A DNA stretch of 64,000 bases from Chlamydoabsidia padenii (lineage: Eukaryota > Mucoromycota > Mucoromycetes > Mucorales > Cunninghamellaceae): assembly GCA_025330725.1 (NCBI GenBank), contig JAIWND010000028.1:243501-307500 (forward strand), written 5' to 3'. Shown here in pieces: positions 9,815 through 23,061 of the stretch. How positions within the stretch are numbered: position 1 is the stretch's first letter; each line of letters opens with the position of its first letter. Made by a program: the position numbers and the translations under genes. Under the pieces are notes generated by a model, which was not told where the DNA came from, searched no databases, and was given only the letters and a program-made list of their open reading frames with translations.

Positions 9815-10896
9815 TCAGTTCATAGGAGGAAGTCGACCTCTTCTATGATAAAACAAAGCTGCAAAACCTATTATAAATAAAGTGATATATTGGGAAGGAG
9901 AGAGCATAGATCCCATCCCTGCTTGCCAACATGTGTTCTTGAAGACCTATTATATCAAATCATGATATATGAGACACCATAGATAGATTAAAATTTCTTT
10001 TTACACTACTTACAGGTATCCAAATATAATCAGGAGTTCCAGGATGTTGTTTACTTGTTTGGAACCTGCTAACAGGGATTTTCCTTGGTTCTGAGCACCG
10101 AATAACTTGACCCGCCAGCATAACCACCATTAACCCAAGTAACAAGACCAAAAACGTCGACAATGCATGGTAATCCAGTCTATAACCTAATTCGTAGATA
10201 AAAAAAAAAAAAAAAAAAAAAGAGAAAGCGTCAGTATTAAAATGAATACATTCGTTTCCTTAGGAAACATTAGATACAACCAAGTTCCGAACCTGTTACT
10301 TCCCCCATTTTACATACCGTTCCATAGATCTTGTATTTGATTGTGTTTGGGTAAAGAGTAGTATTCCAAGCAAACATTACATTGTGGTGACCTTAGGATC
10401 CAAGCTTTAAGACATTGTTCATGGACATATTGCCTATGAAAAGTACAAGTAGCTTAATAAAGACTTTTTTTATATCATTCTAATCTATATACTTACACAG
10501 ATCCACGGCAGCAACAAGGTGCAATGAATTCCGTGTCGCCTTCCCTGGTGTTTAGACAAATCGTACATCGTTTGGTCTCTTCTACCTGTGATGACTGAGT
10601 TTGGAATGCATGAATCAGCCCACACACACCCAATCACCATAATATATATAAAAAGGTTTAGTTCATTTTACATCCCATACACGGAATCATATACTAACCC
10701 CCCTTCCTTCCCACGCCCACAACCCCCAAACTCTTTTAATTGTAACAAACCATTCATCTATTGTTTTCATCTTTACCTGTTGGAATAATGCTGGTTTGTC
10801 TCGTTGATGGAATGCTCCTTGTCGGACCAAACGCGGATGATGGTCTTCGTCTTCGAATGAGGAGTACCTATCTTGTTGTGTGGTATCAAATGACAT
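9815..10896 (-). CDS. RING-CH (MARCH-type) membrane E3 ubiquitin ligase
   Basis: Five exons: 10896-10777, 10585-10497, 10433-10318, 10186-10014, 9946-9815; 209 aa. After a short acidic N-terminus there is a C4HC3 RING-CH: C47-x2-C50 (CTICLN), a C-rich APCCCRGS, then QYVHEQCLKAW and C-x2-C (CNVC). Two membrane helices follow (LSTFLVLLLGLMVVMLAG and YITLFIIGFAALFY) and the tail is short and basic. This is the layout of MARCH/Ssm4-like small membrane E3s that ubiquitinate membrane proteins in the ER or endosomal system. Substrate and compartment cannot be read from sequence. A CGGGACTTGAA variant of the recurrent word lies at 11111-11121, about 215 bp upstream. Confidence 0.88.
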
Positions 10897-11561
10897 GATG
10901 GGTATGGAGACGAGAAGTGTTCAAGTTTACAATAAAAGAAGAAGGGAAGGTAAAAGAGAGTGTGTGTGTGTATGTGTGTGTGTGAGGTTAAATGAAAAAG
11001 AAGACCCACTCTTTGCGATTGTAAACAAAAACACAAAAAGTGGCAAAGTAAAAGAAGAAAAAAGAAAAAAGGAAAAAAGGAGCCCAAGTAGGGGATTTAT
11101 ACACCCAAAGCGGGACTTGAACATTTTCCGTCTTCTCTTTCTTGAAGTGTGTGGGGATGGAAATGATAATGTCATGTGACGATGCCTATCTTTGCAATTG
11201 CGGCCTATAGAAAGTATGCTTTTGGTGACGATGATGATCAATATTAAGCAGATCATCCCAGTATAGTCCTTGTTCGTATCAGCCCCACCCACGTTTCTTT
11301 TCCTACCATGTGCAAATAAAGCATATCATCATCATGCAAAAAAAAAAAAAGAGGAGCAACCACGTCCGTTCTGCTCTCTTGAGTCATGCTGTGACACAGT
11401 ATTTGATTTATGCAGCACTTTTATTATAAATCGTTACAATCTTTTTTTTTTATTTTTTTTTTTTTATTTTAAAAAAAAGTATATATATACATCAAGAGCA
11501 TGAATGCATAATGTAGTTTGTTTATTAGGATTACTAGTTTTATTAAAATAAAAATAAGGAG
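10897..11561. other. Spacer upstream of RING-CH gene
   Basis: Holds a GT-rich microsatellite (10961-10985), the CGGGACTTGAA motif variant (11111-11121) and, near 11340-11480, A and T homopolymers. Frames such as 10927-11292 are artefacts of the GT repeat. No gene seen. Confidence 0.6.
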
Positions 11562-12718
11562 CTATTGTACTAAGGGTTGTCGTTGATCATCTTCAGCATC
11601 ATCATACTTGCGGTTGCGGCGGCAGTAATAGCACAATAGATACTTGACACCATGGTAAGACTTGACCACGAGATGCTTGATATCTCCAAAAGAGCAAGGA
11701 GGACCATCGAGGATACGTTCAGGCCGCAAACGATCATACTGATCAATCAAAACTTGAATACAAAAGATGACTGAGCCCAAAACACCCAGAGCTGTAGCAG
11801 CGGAAATCATAAACATGATGATTTGTTGATAACGCACGGCATTCATGATAGATGCCCCACCAAGAATTGAACCCGACATTTGACCAGGAATAGCTATTAA
11901 ACCAATGACGGACATTTGATTGATAGTAGGGAGCATGGCCACCCGAATGGCGTCCACAGCAATGGATCGTCCCGCTTCCCATCGATTCGCACCAAACGCT
12001 AAATAAGTATCCAATCGTTCCTTGTTGTTGTCCACACTAGTCAAACAGTCGTTGAGTGCCACCGCGATCCCGCTTAACAAGTTGCCCAATAACATACCAA
12101 TGGTCGGAATAAACGTCTGTGGTGCCCAAAATGGTGTTTTATTCATTGTCCATTTTGTTCCGATAATGCCGATCAAGAGAGTAGAGAAGGCTGTCGATGC
12201 CAATACAGATAAAAACTACATTGTCAGGTTGATAGAATCGGTTTAGTTTATCATCATCTCCCTTCTCTTGTTTCTCTTACCATTCCATTGTAGCATTGTT
12301 TTGACTTGTTGTAAACTGTTTCGTAAGCACCGAGAAAGATAAGCACACTTGTCATTGCCATTACTACATAAGGATTGTTTGCCCGGAATACATCTTCCAA
12401 GATAAATGCCTAGAACAAAATAAAAAAAGAGGTGTTTAGCTTATCCATCGTTTCAATCATTCACTATTTATATACAATAAGATAAAGCTGTATACAGCAT
12501 CGAGAAGCAGCTATCACCAACGATTTTTCGAGTTTCAAACCTAGGAATAAGGACACCACACCTGTAAGAGTGAAAAAAGTGAGTAAAAGTGTTGCTTTTG
12601 CTTTGTATTGTTACTTACAATTAAGTAGAATGAAGCATGCCGCAATGGCAACATTCACCCAAGTCAAATCGGGCGCACCTATTGTATCCTTGAGGCCAAC
12701 ATTAGTTATAAGAGACAT
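11562..12718 (-). CDS. UPF0014 / FetB-like polytopic membrane permease
   Basis: Four exons: 12718-12619, 12561-12476, 12409-12281, 12215-11562; 322 aa. The protein has an N-terminal helix, a short amphipathic block, and an extended multi-helix region. It carries the family signature YLAFGANRWEAGRSIAVDA, then MLPTINQMSVIGLIAIPGQM and SGSILGG. This is the core of the UPF0014 family: E. coli FetB (iron-export ABC permease) and plant ALS3/STAR2 (aluminium tolerance). In bacteria FetB pairs with the ATPase FetA; no ATPase gene is nearby. The C-terminus adds about 50 charged residues beyond the bacterial length (about 260 aa). Substrate in fungi is unknown. Its start codon is 170 bp downstream of the EMC5 stop, with a TCTAATCCCGCC motif variant between them (12795-12806). 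Confidence 0.87.
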
Positions 12719-12887
12719 GAAATTAGGAAGAAGTAAAAGAAAAATAAAAATATAAGAGATGCCAAAAAATCCCCGCTTTTACTTTGTGTCACCTCTAATC
12801 CCGCCCACACACCAGTATGAGTGCATAAATGTAATATGTTGTATATCCCATTTTTATTATTGTTGTATAACTAAAAGTTGAATTCTA

Positions 12888-13467
12888 TTATAGTTTTCGT
12901 TCAAGTTGAGCCAAAGTGGATGTCACCTTTCGATGTTGGAAGGTGATAAAGGAAGGGCGGGTATCTATTTTATCAATCGTCCTACAAAGTATAAGTGTGA
13001 GTTGCAAGTCAAAGCTATCGAGTCCCCATATATGTCTATTTATATATATATATATATATATCCTTACATCTTTTTGATTTCGTTTTCCATGAGAATGTTC
13101 TTGAATGGATCAGCCGAGAAGATGACACCTACTAAAACAACCATGGCCGACAGGACACACTCTAATACAATCTATTATCATCATACCAGGAAATAAAAGT
13201 TAGTACCAAAACATGTTCCATGTTATTTACCAGTTAGACTTTACCTCGATGGGAAGACTTGATTCGGTTTGATCAACAGCTTTTAAATACGCCAAATCTA
13301 CACAAAAGAAGGTGAATCAAAGGGCATTCATCTAGACCCTTTTTTTTTTTTTTTTTTATTTGGAAGAGAATCAATCACTTACGTTCGTAGGTAGAGAAGG
13401 CCGAATGGAATAAAAAGAGAGTACCGACAATGGCAACTACTTTGCCAAGATAAATGCTGGTCGCCAT
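12888..13467 (-). CDS. EMC5: ER membrane protein complex subunit 5 (EMC5/MMGT)
   Basis: Four exons: 13467-13383, 13297-13245, 13171-13068, 12981-12888; 111 aa. Motifs in order: a first membrane helix YLGKVVAIVGTLFLFHSAFS, then YEHLAYLKAVDQTESSLPIE, the second helix IVLECVLSAMVVLVGVIF, and the tail PSFITFQHRKV. The SLP-I-x-IVL-x-x-L junction and PSF-x-x-F-x-HR tail are diagnostic of EMC5, a core membrane subunit of the EMC insertase/chaperone. Length matches the family (about 110-140 aa). Exon 3 is followed by a (TA)n run inside the intron (about 13040-13060). A CGGGATTTAAA motif lies about 95 bp upstream of the start (13563). Confidence 0.93.
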
Positions 13468-13562
13468 TATTGTGTAGATATAAAAAGAGTGTGAGTGAGG
13501 AAGAGAAGAGGTAAAAAACACAAAGGACGATTACAACTGATTTTTTAACATCCGCTCCAAAT

Positions 13563-13573
13563 CGGGATTTAAA
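13563..13573 (-). promoter_or_regulatory. CGGGATTTAAA motif upstream of EMC5
   Basis: A one-base variant of the recurrent word (TTTAAATCCCG on the minus strand), 96-106 bp upstream of the EMC5 start codon. Confidence 0.4.
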
Positions 13574-13766
13574 TTGGAATCAACGGAGAAGAGCATCATA
13601 GTAAAAGGGTGTGTGTTTATTAAAGCGGTAAAAAATATAATTTGTGTGGTTCTGAGGGATAAGTTACAACTAGAGTTTATGAATAGGGAGAGTAAAAGAG
13701 TAAAAACTATACAAGAGGTAGAATGTAAAAATAAAAAAAAATAAAAAAAAATAAAAAAATAAAGAT

Positions 13767-16700
13767 CTAAACTGTACCATTGGTATAATCATAGGCCATG
13801 TGATGGAAGGAGGTCAAAGAGCTGGAAGGAGTCAGATTTTCTGTCTCTTCATTAAAAAAGTCATCCAAATCCTTCAATGCATTCATCAAATCTTCGCCGT
13901 GTTGTGGCAGACTGGCTGATACTTCTTGTCCATCCAATGTTGTCGATTGCATTGTCGTTCCGTCCGAGGGATATCCAATGTCGGTTTGTAGTCCGACCAT
14001 GCTGTGTGGCATTGATGATGAAGTTTTGTATTGTTGTTGTTGATTTAGCGAAGGAGACAGGGACGTAGCTGTAGGTAGAGGTGGTGTTGTTTGTAGTACA
14101 CTGGAAGATACCGATGAAGACGATGAGGCTATAGAAGGTGATGTCAAATCAGAGAGTACTGTCACTGCTATAGTCATTGCATCGGAATCCATTGGCTTGG
14201 TCGAGGAAGATGGTACAGACATACTTGATTGATGATCTATCATATTCCGTTGTTGTTCGAGGTGAGCTGATACCACCTGTCGTTCGTCGTTTCTGCCATC
14301 AATGCTTGATCTTGAAGTCGGGGAGGTTGTCATCACACCAGCCGCCACTGCTGTCACTGCTGTCACCTTTTCATCACCTGTTAATAAAGAGAAGTCTTCA
14401 ATAGAGAATTGGATATTGTGTTCGATAGGTGTCTGGTTGGTTATGGTGGAGCATTCAAATACAACCGCATGGATGTTTTTTCGAGTCATCTTGGTACTAG
14501 CGATATCGTCCATACGCCATATAGGGACCATGTTGGAGGTTGCTGCCGGAGAGCCGGAGGGTGAAGAGCCAGTTGGTGTTGATGTTCCTGCATTAGCTGA
14601 TCCAAGAGTTGTGTCAGTCGAGTCATATGATTGCTGCTGGTGGTCATGAGGTAAAACAGGTATGCCCGAGTTGAGTATAGATAAAGCACGATCAGCAAAA
14701 GGTGTCTGTACTAATTGTAAAAGCGGAGACAACGTACTGATGTCAACGTAGGTGTTCGATTGTATCACATAAGGCACTAGTACTTCGATCAGCATTAATG
14801 TCTTGTCCCGGTAGTAGTCCAACTTGTTCTTGATCATCAAAAGGGCAAACATCAACGCTTCATTGCCTTGTTCCATCAAGTATATCGCCCTTAACGTGCC
14901 CACCATTTGCTTGAGATAATCCATTTGGAATTTCGCCTTTTGCTTGGGATATGTCGTCAAAAGTCGATGTACTTCGGTCAAACCCACCCGCTTCGCCAAT
15001 TCCGCAAGATCATTAGCCAGATCTACTGCATCTGTGAATGCTGTCATCTGTTGCTGTCCTGGTGTTAGTGATGCTGTTGCTGAATTCGCTACTGTTGACG
15101 AGTTTCCTATTCCAGAGTCATCCATGTCTGCATGTTGTTGTTGTTGTTGTTGCCTGTGGTGTGCCATAACTCCATTGTTGTTTTCTTGTTGTTGGTCCAA
15201 TCCATTGAGTAATCGCGGTATAGCCCCCAATAGGAGATACATGAAACGTGTCGGTGCGGGGTCGATCAATGGCAGGTTGTCCAATAGCATGATCCGGCGT
15301 AACAAGCTCCATGTTTTTTCCTCAGCCATAGTAAATTGAAGTCCCTTGAGCAGCAGCGGTTGTAATCCATCAAATTCAGTCGCCCAATGTACAGGGAAGC
15401 TGTCGGTCAAGAGAGTATCAGTTGTCGATGGTTGTAATAGCTTGTTTAAGACCACCTCCAATAACGCCAGGGCTTCTGCATGTTCGGAAGGGAACGGACT
15501 GTATAGACATGCCACCGCCGCCCAAAAGAGCTGAGGGAATTGTTCAATTTGAGTAGAATCCATCGCACGAGCCACATCAGTCAAGGTCAGGATTATTTCC
15601 AAAGAGAAGCCTCGAATGTCTTCTGATTTATCCGCCACAGTATTCGAGAGCCGGGCCAGCATGTCCGCCAGCATATGTTGATTAAACGCAGGCATGAGAC
15701 CCCGAAAGCATTGGAATGATCGGCAAGCAATATGACGCACCGAGCAACATGTCGCCCATTTCAATGCTGTTTCACCCCATTTCTGTCGCAAATCCCGATC
15801 TTCGTGACTAAATACATAAAGCACCCGCTGCACCAAATCCTTGAGTTCTTGAGTACTTTGAAGTCGCCGATTCTTGGTAGGTGTGATGTTTTCATAAGCC
15901 CAGAGTCGTTTACCTTCTTTCGAAGCCAACCATTCGATCACATCCAATCCTTGCTTCGACATGTCCGCATCGAGTGATTGTCGTACCACAATGGCGTGTA
16001 TCAGATTAATCAACAGGCATCTTGATTGATCACATACAATACTTGTCAGATGATCCAGTTGGACAAAGATAGTGTGTAAGAGTAAGGGAAGATGAGGTGC
16101 CAAATCCGCTCCAGCTTCAATCGCCATGTCCACCAGGTACACCATCGCCAATTGTCCTTTTGAGAATGCCGGTCGCTTCGCATAAGGTGGTAAGACTTTG
16201 TCGGTATCAGCTACGAATATCTTGGCATGATGGCGGTTGAGATGTTGATATCGGCCAGGACTTGATTCCTTTGTTTGAGGCACCATCGACCGAGGCGTGA
16301 TTTCAGCAATTGCTTCTTCCACCACACGAGTAAAAGCAGGAGTACGACCAAGGCAAACAAAAACCCGTTTTGCATGCACCAAAAACCAAGGATTTCGTTT
16401 TTCAAGTCCCATGTCCAGTAAGTACGTGATAATCGCCCGCACATTCCGACCATGATCCACCAATTGATTCCATAGTGCCGCAATTTCCTTGACATAAGTA
16501 TCACCAAACTTGATGGTGATATAATAAAGATTGGAGAGCACGACGTAAGTCATTGTACTAAGTTCTGTTTCTTGATTGTGTCCAGGTGATGATGACGATG
16601 ATGATGACGATGTTGAAATTGCAGTGACAGATGTTGACGATGACGATGTTGCATTTGGACCTGACACCATTGTTAGATCCACTTTTCTAAGCCAGGGGAG

Positions 16701-19700
16701 CATATAGCCGAGCACTTCACGTTGACTGTTAGGGCTAATGTGTTCAAATCGTTGAGTTATTTCCGATAACATGCTGTAAGTTTGTTCGGGATGATCCACC
16801 GCCAATCGTGCAGACAGAAGAGTTTGGGTATGCTTGTAAATGGCAGGCAAGCTGCTGGTGATTCCTATTTCGTATTCCTTCGCACAAGAGTCACCAAAGA
16901 CACGTTCTTCCACCACACGTAATAGTTGTATTGCAGATTTCCGAATCGCCTTTTTCCCATCCCCAGCCTTAAAGAGCGCAAGACTCATGATTTGATGGAC
17001 ATGACAAGGATAATCCGTCACCCGGGCAACAATATCAGAGACCGCCTGGAAGTAACCTTGTGTGAATTCCAATTTTGGATTTCCCGCATAGCATTGTTCA
17101 ATGATGTCGTCCAACAATAGAGGTTGATCTTGATTGTAAACCAGCACCGCCTCCAGGGCTTCCCTATAATCATGCAAAAAAATCAAAAATCAAAAGTCAG
17201 TCAACATGCTAGCCTGCCAACAAAACTGTATTCTATGATAACTTACCTTGCAATAATATGATTTTTAGGATCAGGACTTTCAAAAACAGCATCAATCCAC
17301 CGAAGTACATTCAACATGTCAAATTGAATCACCGCCTGTCGAGCCTTCTTTTGTCCAAGGAAAGTATACAATGGTCCCCTCTATTATATATGTATATAAA
17401 GAAGGTATTAATATATGCTGTTTTTTTTTTTGTTTTCATATAACTTACACATAACATGGCCATTGCAGAGAGGACAGCTGTTTCCAGAGCCTTACGTTCT
17501 TCTTCCATTAGCTTGGTCATACTTGCACGATCCTTTGCCTCTTTGCATTGTTCCAAGACGTCGCGTATCATGGCTGTTTCCCGAGCTCTTGTCACATTGG
17601 AGTAGGCACCATATCCACACCATTCTTCAAACATCTTGTAAAGAGATAGCCGAGTTTCAAACGACATGATCGATGTTGGGTCATCTAGTTCCATGATGAC
17701 TTTGTAGACTTGTTCCACCAGGTGACAGAGGTAGACACGGAGTTTGTGATATTCCCATTCCAGTTGCACTTCGGCCCCACCGAGAAAGACTTTAGTTTCC
17801 TTGATATAAGACATGATGAGGAGCACGATGACCTTGTTATCATTGTCGAATTCCGACACCGTAACCCCACTCGTATTCGTTTTCTGGACAGTCAAGCAAG
17901 AAGCAGTCGACGCCAGGACATGCATGAGGGAGATCCGTAGTCGATCATTTTTCTTGTTGCGCTTGTTTTGATAAGGTTTTTGATTGTTGCGGTGTTTGCC
18001 TTCGTCCAAAATAACACGAATCCAAGATTGCAGATCATTCATTAAGGATTTGTAAGCATCAGGATGAATATGTCCAAGTCCATAGATAGTTCCTTCACGA
18101 ATAGGTCGATTGTCGCAAGGTAAGAAGGGAAGCACAAGTCTAAAAAGGTCCGAGGCATTGTCCAGTTTTTCCATAGCCACCGATCCTTTTCGCCCACCAC
18201 CAACCCAAGCTGCCGCCATCGGAGACCTTCGATCCATTGGTCTTCCGTCGCCAATCCCGCCAGCTGCTGTACCCGGTGCATCGCCACCACGAGTGCCTGA
18301 TTTGTTTTTAGATGCCACTGGAAGAGTTTCTTTCTTGATCACCTTGTTAGAAGTAGTAGCACAAGCAAAAGCCAAGTACACTTTCCATTGATCCACCAAA
18401 TCTGTGCTGACAGCCACTTTATGATTCGATGTGTTGCTTTTCGCCATGCTGAGGGTTCCTGTTGCGCCAGTTTTTGCTGTTTCGATGGATGCCAAAAGTG
18501 TTGGGTGGGTTTGAAGAAGGCGATCACATATGTTTTGTCGACAGAGAGCCACAGTATCAGGGAAGTGCACGAATATACGTTTGATGAGTTCCATAAAGCA
18601 AGTCTGCCAAATCCATTGATCTGTCGGGTCATCGGATGTAGCCATTTGCACCAAAATAGGAGATGATGTCCGCCGCTGAAGCTGTTGTAATCGTATCCGA
18701 GTTTCAATCGATAGCTTGGTTCCCCAAAACTGATTCTTGTCCTTATCAAATTGAATGAGTTCTTGCCCAACACCAGGGTTTTCAAGCATGTCCAATAGTC
18801 GCCTGTACGTCCTTGTTTTTTTTCGATCTATGTAGTCCCACATTTGTTGTATAAACTGTTGTACCGCCACTGTGTCCGAGGAAGAAGATGCTGTGGATGT
18901 GGTGATAATATGTGTTTCTGCCTCTACTTGTGATTCCAGTCGTCCTTCGAATTTAGCAGCCCATTGGATCATAAGTAAAGCCATTCGTCGCACCGTCCAT
19001 GATTGATTACACAAAAACATCAGTCCATTGGCTTCTGTTTCTTCCACCATGTTAAAAAGTCTTGTCACGTCAGATTGGACATCTGCGCTGAGACTAGGAG
19101 AAGGAGAAGCCATGACAAGTTCCCGTAGAGAACCCAGTTCAACTTGATTTACCCAAATTGCCAGCAAGTCTACATATAACTGAAGAACACCACCACTGTT
19201 TCCGCCCGTATTGAGACCAGAGCCAGTATCACCAGAACCACTTGAATCATCCAAATCTGTTCTACCTATCGGATTTCCCAGACCATGAGCCAGAGAAACA
19301 ATAATATTGGATACCCTGTCTTCGAGGCGATAAATAAACTTGGCATATCCAGTAACCACCGTTTGACTGTCAATTTGCTTTGCGATTCGACGAAGAGCTT
19401 GAGAGGAGGCTTGTATCACTTCGGGATCGATATGTACAGTATACCGAGCCAGCATTTCGACCACCTTCGGCAAAGGAAGACCGGCCGGCATCAAACGAGG
19501 CATAGCATCCAAAATAGATTTCAACAATTCAAAGTAAGGTTGCTTGTCTTTTGAGTAGGACACAGAGAAGTGGCTGTATTGGTATTGTACTTGAGGTCCG
19601 CTGCTGTCAGACGCGCCACCGCCAACGCCACCTGTTGTTGTAGAAGGAGCGATCACACTACCATTGTTGCCGATCATCGTATTTGCAAACAGAGGTACCG

Positions 19701-22700
19701 AGTAGTTTGTGTTGGTCAAGCTTCGATATGCCCCAGTAGAAGAATCGCCAATCAAACTATTACTGTGATAATGATGATGGTGGGGAGAGTTGCCGATAAA
19801 ACTGCCACCGCCGCCATGTAGACCATTACCATTATTGCCAACAATTAGAGACATGCTTGCACCATTTTTAACTGCTGTATTTGTCGTTGAGGTTACTGCT
19901 AAAGGAGGTGTAAATGATGACGATGATGGTGATATTGTTGTACTAGTCGAAGGAGAGAGTGAAGTTGGCATACTGCTTGAAGGTGTCGCATTGGCAGCCA
20001 TAGGTCGATGAATGATATTTTTTTCGTCCAACACCAGTAGTCTTCCAAATGATTGATCCAGACTAAGTAGAGTTTTGCCCATAGTGTCTTCCATTTTATC
20101 AGTTGCTTCAATTTTGATGGCGCGAATGGGTGCGGTCAACACATCAGCACTACATGCCATGAAGGTACTTGACAATCCAGTTGAAGCCATATCAGTGTCA
20201 ATAGGGAAGGGAGGACGATGTCGGTTGTTTTCGAGGTCGGCTAATAGCAGTTGGAAGGCACGAATAGCAACAATCATTCGTTCAGGACTGAGGTATTCCC
20301 AATGCACCACAGTTGTTGAGAATTGAGTGTTTCCAGATGCTGAGGCTGCATTTGTAGTAGTTGTAGATGACGATGAGGTTTGATTCGATGTCGATCCCAT
20401 AGCTATAGCATTATCCATGTTCAAAAGATAATATATGATGTTGTTCATTGCTGTTTCTACATCGCGCATTAAAGCATAGTAGGTGATAAGAATAAAATGG
20501 TCCAAAGATACGTCGGCTGGGTAGGTGGTACGACGGAATTGAGGAAAGATGGTCTTGATGATTGTGTCTAGTTTCTTGAAGGTTGTTGAGGTGCTTTCAG
20601 TACATCGGAAGAGATAAGTCCATGTCAGCCGTGATACACAACCGAGAGCCATTTGACGGGTGTATTTGTCCTAAATAGTAGATTTAATATTAGTTAATGA
20701 CCACAAACCTTTCCCCCCCCCTTTTTTTTTGTTTTGTTTTGTTTTTTGTTTTCAGGCTTACTTTGTTAAATTTCTGATAGCAACTATCCAATACAGTTAA
20801 CCAATGTTGAGTGAAGAATTCCTTTCGACTGACGCATAGTAACGTTGTCACCAATGGGAAGGCCACCTAGATCATATTCAAAGCATTAATGGTATGTTCT
20901 ATTACGTCTTTTCCTTTCACTTACCATCATATGTTTCGGTTTCAAAGTCATTTTCCAGGCACGAGGGTATACGAGGTCCACAGTTTTAGCCCATGCAGGA
21001 AAGTTGACCTCTGCCACTGCCACTTCAGCAACAGGTAGTAAGAGTTGGACAAACAATGCAGAATAAGCGTGTTTCACCTTGATACCATGAGAGTTCTTGA
21101 AGAAGCCTGCACAACTTGATAAAAAGTCCGCCGTTTCTTCCAATGCATCCACAGGGTAAATCTATAAGCAATTATAACGTTAATACCAACACTTTCTATT
21201 TCCCCTTTTGATCTTACCTTGATCTTCAAAAAGCGCATACCACTGATAAGCATTTCCATATGAGATTGCCTTTCCTTCATGATAGTATGACTGTTGTATT
21301 TTTCCAATTCAGCGATGAATCGATCACTGACAGAAGCAAATCGAATGTTTGAGAGTTCACCAATAAGCCCAGCAAATAAATCCATACTGGCTGTTCGATT
21401 TCTTGATCTTTTGATGATTTCCCTATTGATAGGAATAAGCAATATTAATACATTAATGCATGAGTAAATTACATCATTTGACCCAAATAATTTGACTTAC
21501 GGATCTGCCTTTTTCAGTTGGTTAAAGACGATTTCTTCCAAGTTTTCACCTTGTTCATCTGGTAAGGCATCAGGAGTAAACCGTTGGACAATAGCAATCA
21601 GTGTGCGACAGAGAATGTAAACAGACGCCAGCTATTCAAAACAAATAAAAATGCGCATAAAAACGTGAGTTTAAAAAAGTGGGAGGGTTTAACTTTTTTT
21701 TTTTTTTTTTTTTTTTTTTTCCAACTTACAGATTGCCGTTCCTTTAAGATCGATTGGACATCTCTTGCACGAGACAAAGGAGCCGCTTCACTATAAAGTT
21801 AAACATCAGACTGTTAGTATACCTTGTATACCTTCCACCAAACCTTTCCATCCCAGTTATACTTTACCTTATTCGTTTCACCAGAGCAGGATCCAAAGGT
21901 TCAATTTTAGCCTTCCGCCACCGCATCACAGCATCAATAACTGGTTTTTGTTGTGTTGTAGCCAGCTTCGCCAAAGACTGTATCAGTTTGTCGAACGCCG
22001 GGTCAGAGTCTTCCCCCAATGACACCCTTAGGTCCAAATCGATTTCCTAAAAAAGAGCACAAAAGAAATAAAAGAAATGAGTGAGTAGAACATTATAAAG
22101 AAGCTAGTTTCGTACTTACCACACCAGTATTTAGGATCATGGACATCTTCATATCGGCCAATTTTTCAAATTGTTCAAACACAATGCGTAGAGCATAATC
22201 GGAACTGAGTGCGCCTGTTAGAGAAGACACAGAAGAGGACGTGGTGGTGGTGAGCAAAGCTGAATCTTGTTGAGCTGGTAATGATAACATGATTTGTGGA
22301 GTAGGCAAACCCGTATGCATTGATGTTTGTGTTGTTTTCACCTCTGGGAAGATCGCATTTGTTGAAGTATCATAAGGTTGGTTTGAATTTGTCGATAGAT
22401 GGTGAGCAGGAGCGCCTTTTGACATTGGTACCGTTGTTGAGGATGGAGAGGTCGCCAGACCTGTTGATACAATTCTGTTTCTGTTATTTTCGTCATGAAT
22501 GGAAGAAGAGTGTAAAGAAGATATCCGATTATGTGTACCAGTCAAAGAAGTTGTTCCTGTTACAGTTGAGTTCATTAAAGTGGAAGAAGCCGTTGTCGGT
22601 GAGGATAAACTTCCTGCAGGTGCTTCACGATGATCAGTTGATGATGTAGGTTTATGAGCACTAGATGTATTCGATGGTGAATAAGAATGTTGTAAACGTG

Positions 22701-22710
22701 ACAGGGGCAT
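13767..22710 (-). CDS. Furry/Tao3/Mor2 cell-morphogenesis scaffold (2753 aa)
   Basis: Ten exons: 22710-22120, 22046-21868, 21790-21730, 21631-21501, 21422-21218, 21161-20925, 20866-20762, 20670-17449, 17380-17247, 17163-13767. All junctions keep frame. A Ser/Thr-rich leader (about 170 aa) precedes the furry N-terminal HEAT/armadillo region (YALRIVFEQFEKLADMKMS, KRSRNRTASMDLFAGLIGEL, VYPRAWKMTLKPKHMM). The middle exons carry poly-S/T/N linkers; the C-terminal region includes VLYVFSHEDRDLRQKWGETA and FSIEDFSLLTGDE. Length fits yeast Tao3 (about 2400 aa) and animal furry (about 3000 aa). These proteins scaffold the Ndr/LATS kinase Cbk1/Orb6 with Mob2 in the RAM/MOR network controlling polarised growth and separation. 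Two giant exons (3.2 and 3.4 kb) hold most of the protein. It is divergent to the HD gene, sharing a 351-bp spacer. Confidence 0.95.
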
Positions 22711-23061
22711 AACGAATGATAGACTGTATTAATGAGTAATAAGAGTAGTAGGTAGAGAAGGGAATGTAGGTAAAAAGGGTAACAGTATAATCCTTGGACA
22801 TATATAAATGTATATGTGAAAGATGAAGAGAAGTAATAGGAGGAGTAGAGAGGAAGACAAGAGCGTCTATCTTTCTAGTGATCTTCAAATGGGCAAATGT
22901 ATTAAAAAAAAGGGAGATAGATGCAAAGAAAAAGGAAAAGAAACCTTTTCTCATTTGAGATTTTTCTTTCTATCGGCTGAAAGGGATCGGGATTTCAATT
23001 TGGCAGGTATAAATTTTCTCATTTTTTCATGGGGCTTCTTTCTTCTCTTCACTCGAACCAA
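22711..23061. promoter_or_regulatory. Divergent promoter: furry (-) and HDDC2-type gene (+)
   Basis: A 351-bp shared upstream region. It contains a CGGGATTTCAA variant of the recurrent word (22988-22998), about 70 bp upstream of the plus-strand start and 280 bp upstream of furry. No other gene is present. Confidence 0.55.

Noticed and set aside
10927..11292. 121-codon minus frame with poly-His/Thr
   Set aside because: The His/Thr run is a GT/AC microsatellite, and the frame overlaps the RING-CH promoter.
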